Source of the DNA: Mogibacterium sp.
Lineage (GTDB): Bacteria; Bacillota; Clostridia; Peptostreptococcales; Anaerovoracaceae
Direction: 5' to 3'
Length of the DNA stretch: 64,000 bases
NCBI GenBank assembly: GCA_017403955.1
Contig: JAFRDH010000010.1
Location: forward strand, 62,001-126,000
Part shown: positions 61,435 to 64,000 of the stretch, piece after piece
Numbering within the stretch: the stretch's first letter is position 1
Layout of the letters: every line of letters starts with the position of its first letter
Made by a program: the position numbers and the translations under genes
The notes under the pieces: generated by a model
Told to the model about the DNA's origin: nothing
Seen by the model: only the letters and a program-made list of their open reading frames with translations
Databases searched by the model: none

Positions 61435-61926
61435 TCAAAACTTCACCTTCCGTTTGACCAAATACCCTTCCTGAATCGCAGCTGTTGTTGCAACAACGCA
61501 GACAACTACGGCACTGTACTTCAGATTTATAACTGCAAGTGTTAAAGGAAAGAGAAACAGCATTCCTCCGGTCACCTTGTTCATTACGGAATGCACCGCT
61601 GTAAACTCTTTCTGCCGGATGTATCCTATAGCGATGTTTAACAGCTTTATCATCGCTATGACAGCTGTCCAAATGTAAAGCCAGACCGGAACATCCAGTA
61701 CTGGAAGCATCTTTATCAGGCATATCGCTACGAATACGATGTCTGCAACCGTATCCAGTTTTGAGCCGAACTCGCTGTCGGTACCAGTTTTTCTTGCCAC
61801 GGCACCATCGATCATATCGGAAGAGCCGGCAGCTACATATAGCATAAAAAAAGCTGGGGAAAAGGTCGGACAGAACAACAAAAATATGCTGATCACTATT
61901 CTGATTCCAGTTATGATATTTGCCAT
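61435..61926 (-). CDS. CDP-alcohol phosphatidyltransferase
   Basis: 163 residues from ATG 61924-61926 (MANIITGIRI, the family start; the frame continues upstream without a ribosome site). The catalytic motif D-x2-DG-x2-AR-x8-G-x3-D-x3-D is complete (SDMIDGAVARK...FGSKLDTVAD). About five membrane helices. It joins a CDP-linked lipid to an alcohol; probably an accessory phospholipid enzyme rather than the housekeeping pgsA. 61927-62047 shows no gene. Confidence 0.9.
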   Translation of the reverse strand: MANIITGIRIVISIFLLFCPTFSPAFFMLYVAAGSSDMIDGAVARKTGTDSEFGSKLDTVADIVFVAICLIKMLPVLDVPVWLYIWTAVIAMIKLLNIAIGYIRQKEFTAVHSVMNKVTGGMLFLFPLTLAVINLKYSAVVVCVVATTAAIQEGYLVKRKVKF

Positions 61927-62047
61927 CTTACTTATCTTATTTCTACAAGCATGAATTTGTAAATCTCTTTTCCTTAGTAATCGACTCGACAAACTACCGA
62001 TTTAGCGAAATCCCGACAAATGAGCTTTCTTATTGCACGTCTCTTTC

Positions 62048-62650
62048 TCACTTATCTGTAACGATCTTGCGAATGCTCTCCCAATCGGCGCATCTTTGAT
62101 AGTTTCCATTCGGAAAGGCCCATTCTCTGTTCCATGGTCTGTCAAACACCAGAACGTTAAGTTCCGGCAGATGTTCGAAAAATCTGAACGCCTTTGGAGA
62201 ATCCTCAACTGCGTAATCAAACTTAATCCTGTAATAGTCTTCAAGTTCAAGAGTGCTATTACTGTTTTTGATAAAGTGATCCCTTCCATATTTATTGAGA
62301 CAGTACAGTGTGGCGTTCTTAAGTCCATGCTCATCCAGCCATATACGGGATAGATCATAAGCGCTTGATGGGCGGCCGGTAATGATCGATACCTCGTGCC
62401 CGCAGGAAATCCATTCGTTTATGGTCTCCGCTGCCCCCGGCGTCGCATCAAACGACAACAGTATCTCCGGCTCGTGCCCCCGTAGCATAAACCGCTCGTA
62501 TTGTTCCGCATCCAGATCAAAGGACCTGTCCAGCTCAAAATAATGCATCTGATCATATGGAACATGCTTATTGAACATTTCCAGCGCAAGCCTAGAGAAG
62601 GCCCTGCCTGTTTCGCAAAGGCAATCGTCAAAATCAACATAGATACGCAT
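62048..62650 (-). CDS. 5'(3')-deoxyribonucleotidase-like HAD hydrolase
   Basis: 200 residues, HAD fold with motif I DFDDCLCET (6-14), motif II IITGRP and a late acidic motif AVEDSP. Resembles the NT5C group that dephosphorylates deoxynucleotides, although many family members have unknown substrates. Confidence 0.85.
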   Translation of the reverse strand: MRIYVDFDDCLCETGRAFSRLALEMFNKHVPYDQMHYFELDRSFDLDAEQYERFMLRGHEPEILLSFDATPGAAETINEWISCGHEVSIITGRPSSAYDLSRIWLDEHGLKNATLYCLNKYGRDHFIKNSNSTLELEDYYRIKFDYAVEDSPKAFRFFEHLPELNVLVFDRPWNREWAFPNGNYQRCADWESIRKIVTDK

Positions 62651-62687
62651 TATTTCATGATCTCACTTTCTCAAATACCATACTCTG

Positions 62688-63221
62688 TTACAATCTGTAT
62701 TCCATTTGGACATCAAAAGGCTCCGCTGCTGCCAGTCCCTCATCGACCTCCTCCGCAGGTGTACAGCCAAGTGCCCGGTATGCTGCCTGTGACTCTTTTG
62801 AGGAATGAGCAGAAATGTACAGTTTATCTGCACCCATCCGCCGGGCCTCTTCACAAGCCATTGAAAAGAGCTTCCTGCCGATACCCTGACGCCTGTATTC
62901 CTCTGAAATCTGGAAACAAACCAGCTGCACATATCTTGCCGCAGCTCCGAATATACGGTGGGAAATGGTAGCAAAACCAATGATCCGCCCGCCATCGAAC
63001 GCGCCAAAGCCAGTCTGCTCAAGGTCTATATTATACACCACATCTTCTGCAATTTCACGGCACTGCACCTGCGACCAGTTTTCTTCATAAACATTCGGCA
63101 CAAGCTTCCAATCATTGTCTATCTTTCTCCAACACTCAGTAACAGTCTGGTGACGGACAAAATCATCCAATGAATTCCCTGTGAAATTGTTATTGTTCAA
63201 TCTCTTGTATTGATAACTCAT
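62688..63221 (-). CDS. GNAT family acetyltransferase
   Basis: 177 residues. Acetyl-CoA motif EYRRQGIGRKLF, then KLYISAHSSKESQAAYRALGC. N-terminal 60 residues form an extra helical part (ECWRKIDNDWKLV). Target unknown. It overlaps the isochorismatase-like gene by 4 bases. Confidence 0.9.
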   Translation of the reverse strand: MSYQYKRLNNNNFTGNSLDDFVRHQTVTECWRKIDNDWKLVPNVYEENWSQVQCREIAEDVVYNIDLEQTGFGAFDGGRIIGFATISHRIFGAAARYVQLVCFQISEEYRRQGIGRKLFSMACEEARRMGADKLYISAHSSKESQAAYRALGCTPAEEVDEGLAAAEPFDVQMEYRL

Positions 63222-63712
63222 TTTCCCATATAAAAGGCAAGGTTCTTGACTTCACATCCCTTGTCCGTGTAGTAAGCAAACATTTCCGGCAGCTTCTTTA
63301 GGTCATAGCTGGTCACGCAATCGGAGATGACATGAACAGCATATCCTGACTTTGCCATGTTGAAACAAGTGGATTTCACACAGGCAGTGGCATCAGCACC
63401 GGTAATGTATAATTCTCTGATATCCTTTGACCGGATGAATTCTGAAAACGCCTCGCTGGTCAAAGCGTTGGCCTTTGTCTTAACGAAAATATGATCCGAG
63501 ACGATCTTGAGCTCCGGCACAAGTTCTGCTCCTTTTGTGCCAGACTTGAATGTGCGCGTACCGGAGGACAGGTTATTGTGTTGTATATACACAATTTCCA
63601 TCCCGCTTTCCACCGCCCATTCGATGGCAGCATTCAATCTGTCAATGATGTCCCTGTAGTGCTTGGTGATATCATTCTGTATATCGATGACAATAAGGGC
63701 TTTATGGTTCAT
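63218..63712 (-). CDS. isochorismatase-like cysteine hydrolase
   Basis: 164 residues with the catalytic set: Asp in VIDIQND (about 9-12), Lys in FVKTKANAL and Cys in ADATACVKST. Relatives act on nicotinamide, ureidoacrylate or amides; the true substrate cannot be told. Between YjdF-like and GNAT genes in one leftward unit. Confidence 0.9.
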   Translation of the reverse strand: MNHKALIVIDIQNDITKHYRDIIDRLNAAIEWAVESGMEIVYIQHNNLSSGTRTFKSGTKGAELVPELKIVSDHIFVKTKANALTSEAFSEFIRSKDIRELYITGADATACVKSTCFNMAKSGYAVHVISDCVTSYDLKKLPEMFAYYTDKGCEVKNLAFYMGK

Positions 63713-63713
63713 T

Positions 63714-64000
63714 TCATTTTCCTCTGTGTTTAGCTCTTTTCTTTTGTTGTTTCATTTCAAACCGGCGCTGCTTCTCTGCTTCCTTTTGTTCTTTACTGAT
63801 CTGCTTTCTCTCGATTTTGTTTTCTTCACGCTGCATCTGAAGCGCCTGCTGTGATTTGGTCCCGACGCCCTTTTGAGCGACCATTTTGCGCGCTTCCCTC
63901 TGTCGCCTTTTGGGATTTGTATGCTCCCTTTTCATATCTGCATCCACAGGCGGACTATATTTCAGGTCATATGAGTGATCAAGTACAAACTCATATATCT
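63714..64000 (-). CDS. YjdF family protein (DUF2992), 5' end beyond the right edge
   Basis: About 95 C-terminal residues visible. YEFVLDHSYDLKYSPPVDAD followed by NPKRRQREARK and the long basic helix KIERKQISKEQKEAEKQRRF, ending KKRAKHRGK, are the hallmarks of YjdF. In Bacillus the gene is controlled by a riboswitch for azaaromatic compounds; that region would lie outside the window. It starts the accessory cassette seen here, 1 base before the isochorismatase-like gene. Confidence 0.88.
   Translation of the reverse strand, partial: IYEFVLDHSYDLKYSPPVDADMKREHTNPKRRQREARKMVAQKGVGTKSQQALQMQREENKIERKQISKEQKEAEKQRRFEMKQQKKRAKHRGK

Noticed and set aside
62002-62358. Small frame of 118 codons overlapping the HAD gene on the same strand
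   Set aside because: Another frame of the nucleotidase gene, which has intact HAD motifs; no ribosome site.
1-64000. CRISPR array, prophage, insertion sequence or transposase
   Set aside because: No regularly spaced repeats, no transposase, capsid, terminase or portal gene, and no terminal inverted repeats were seen; the only mobile-element trace is the tRNA fragment at 60918-60940.

Overview
The window looks like chromosome from an anaerobic, Gram-positive Clostridia-type bacterium. The evidence is the gene order rpsU-yqeY-phoH-ybeY-era-recO, a dimeric (non-GlyQS) glycyl-tRNA synthetase, pyruvate phosphate dikinase, an iscR-iscS-iscU operon, a CIRCE element, YitT and DUF4342 proteins, a split aconitase X, strong AGGAGG ribosome sites and frequent TTG/GTG starts. 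There is no sign of an outer membrane. The genus cannot be fixed from sequence reading alone. About 95 percent of the window is ordinary densely coded backbone, mostly transcribed leftwards.

Layout. 1-8463: one long leftward operon from a TTGACA-17-TACAAT promoter: rpsU, yqeY, phoH, ybeY, era, recO, DUF4342, glyS, ppdK (cut by the left edge). 8538-11171: a cell-wall amidase facing a PyrK-like protein without its iron-sulfur cysteines and an RDD membrane protein. 11304-13498: iscU, iscS, iscR with a perfect 19-bp operator inside the iscR promoter. 13575-17800: Na/phosphate symporter, YitT protein and an orphan polyamine-binding lipoprotein. 17857-18511: six tRNA genes. 18574-23779: lgt facing three proline-peptide hydrolases with a TetR regulator. 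23876-29059: ychF, a candidate small RNA or leader, an exonuclease-like protein, a second YitT protein, an orphan DNA methyltransferase and a small P-loop ATPase. 29137-34673: valS, small alarmone synthetase, a second long aminopeptidase P, tRNA-Val. 34695-38890: an RNase HII/RNase HI fusion, rbgA, rplS, a XerD-like recombinase with two altered catalytic positions, nudix hydrolase. 39030-47106: tig-clpP-clpX-lon-engB-hpt-PHP proteostasis block. 47174-50336: CYTH, murI, beta-CASP nuclease. 50480-51073: a CIRCE-controlled small heat-shock gene. 51136-55268: STAS, DUF5662, split aconitase X and a 5'-nucleotidase. 55537-58811: MFS transporter plus a two-component system. 58906-59784: a NifX/His-Cys linker/SlyD-type FKBP fusion.

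From 59877 to 60940 the character changes. Three consecutive broken genes (a frameshifted one and two without starts) are followed by a lone tRNA 3' end (T-loop to CCA) with its terminator. This is what the distal attachment site of a tRNA-targeting element looks like. The genes to its right (GNAT, CDP-alcohol phosphotransferase, HAD nucleotidase, GNAT, isochorismatase-like hydrolase, YjdF-type protein) form an accessory cassette that runs off the right edge.

The most interesting items are the NifX-SlyD fusion, whose promoter shares a 10-mer with the iscR operator; the triple RNase H fusion; the iscR operator itself; the tRNA scar and its neighbouring gene remains; the cysteine-less PyrK-like protein; and the promoter-hairpin-C-rich-terminator unit at 25070-25190.
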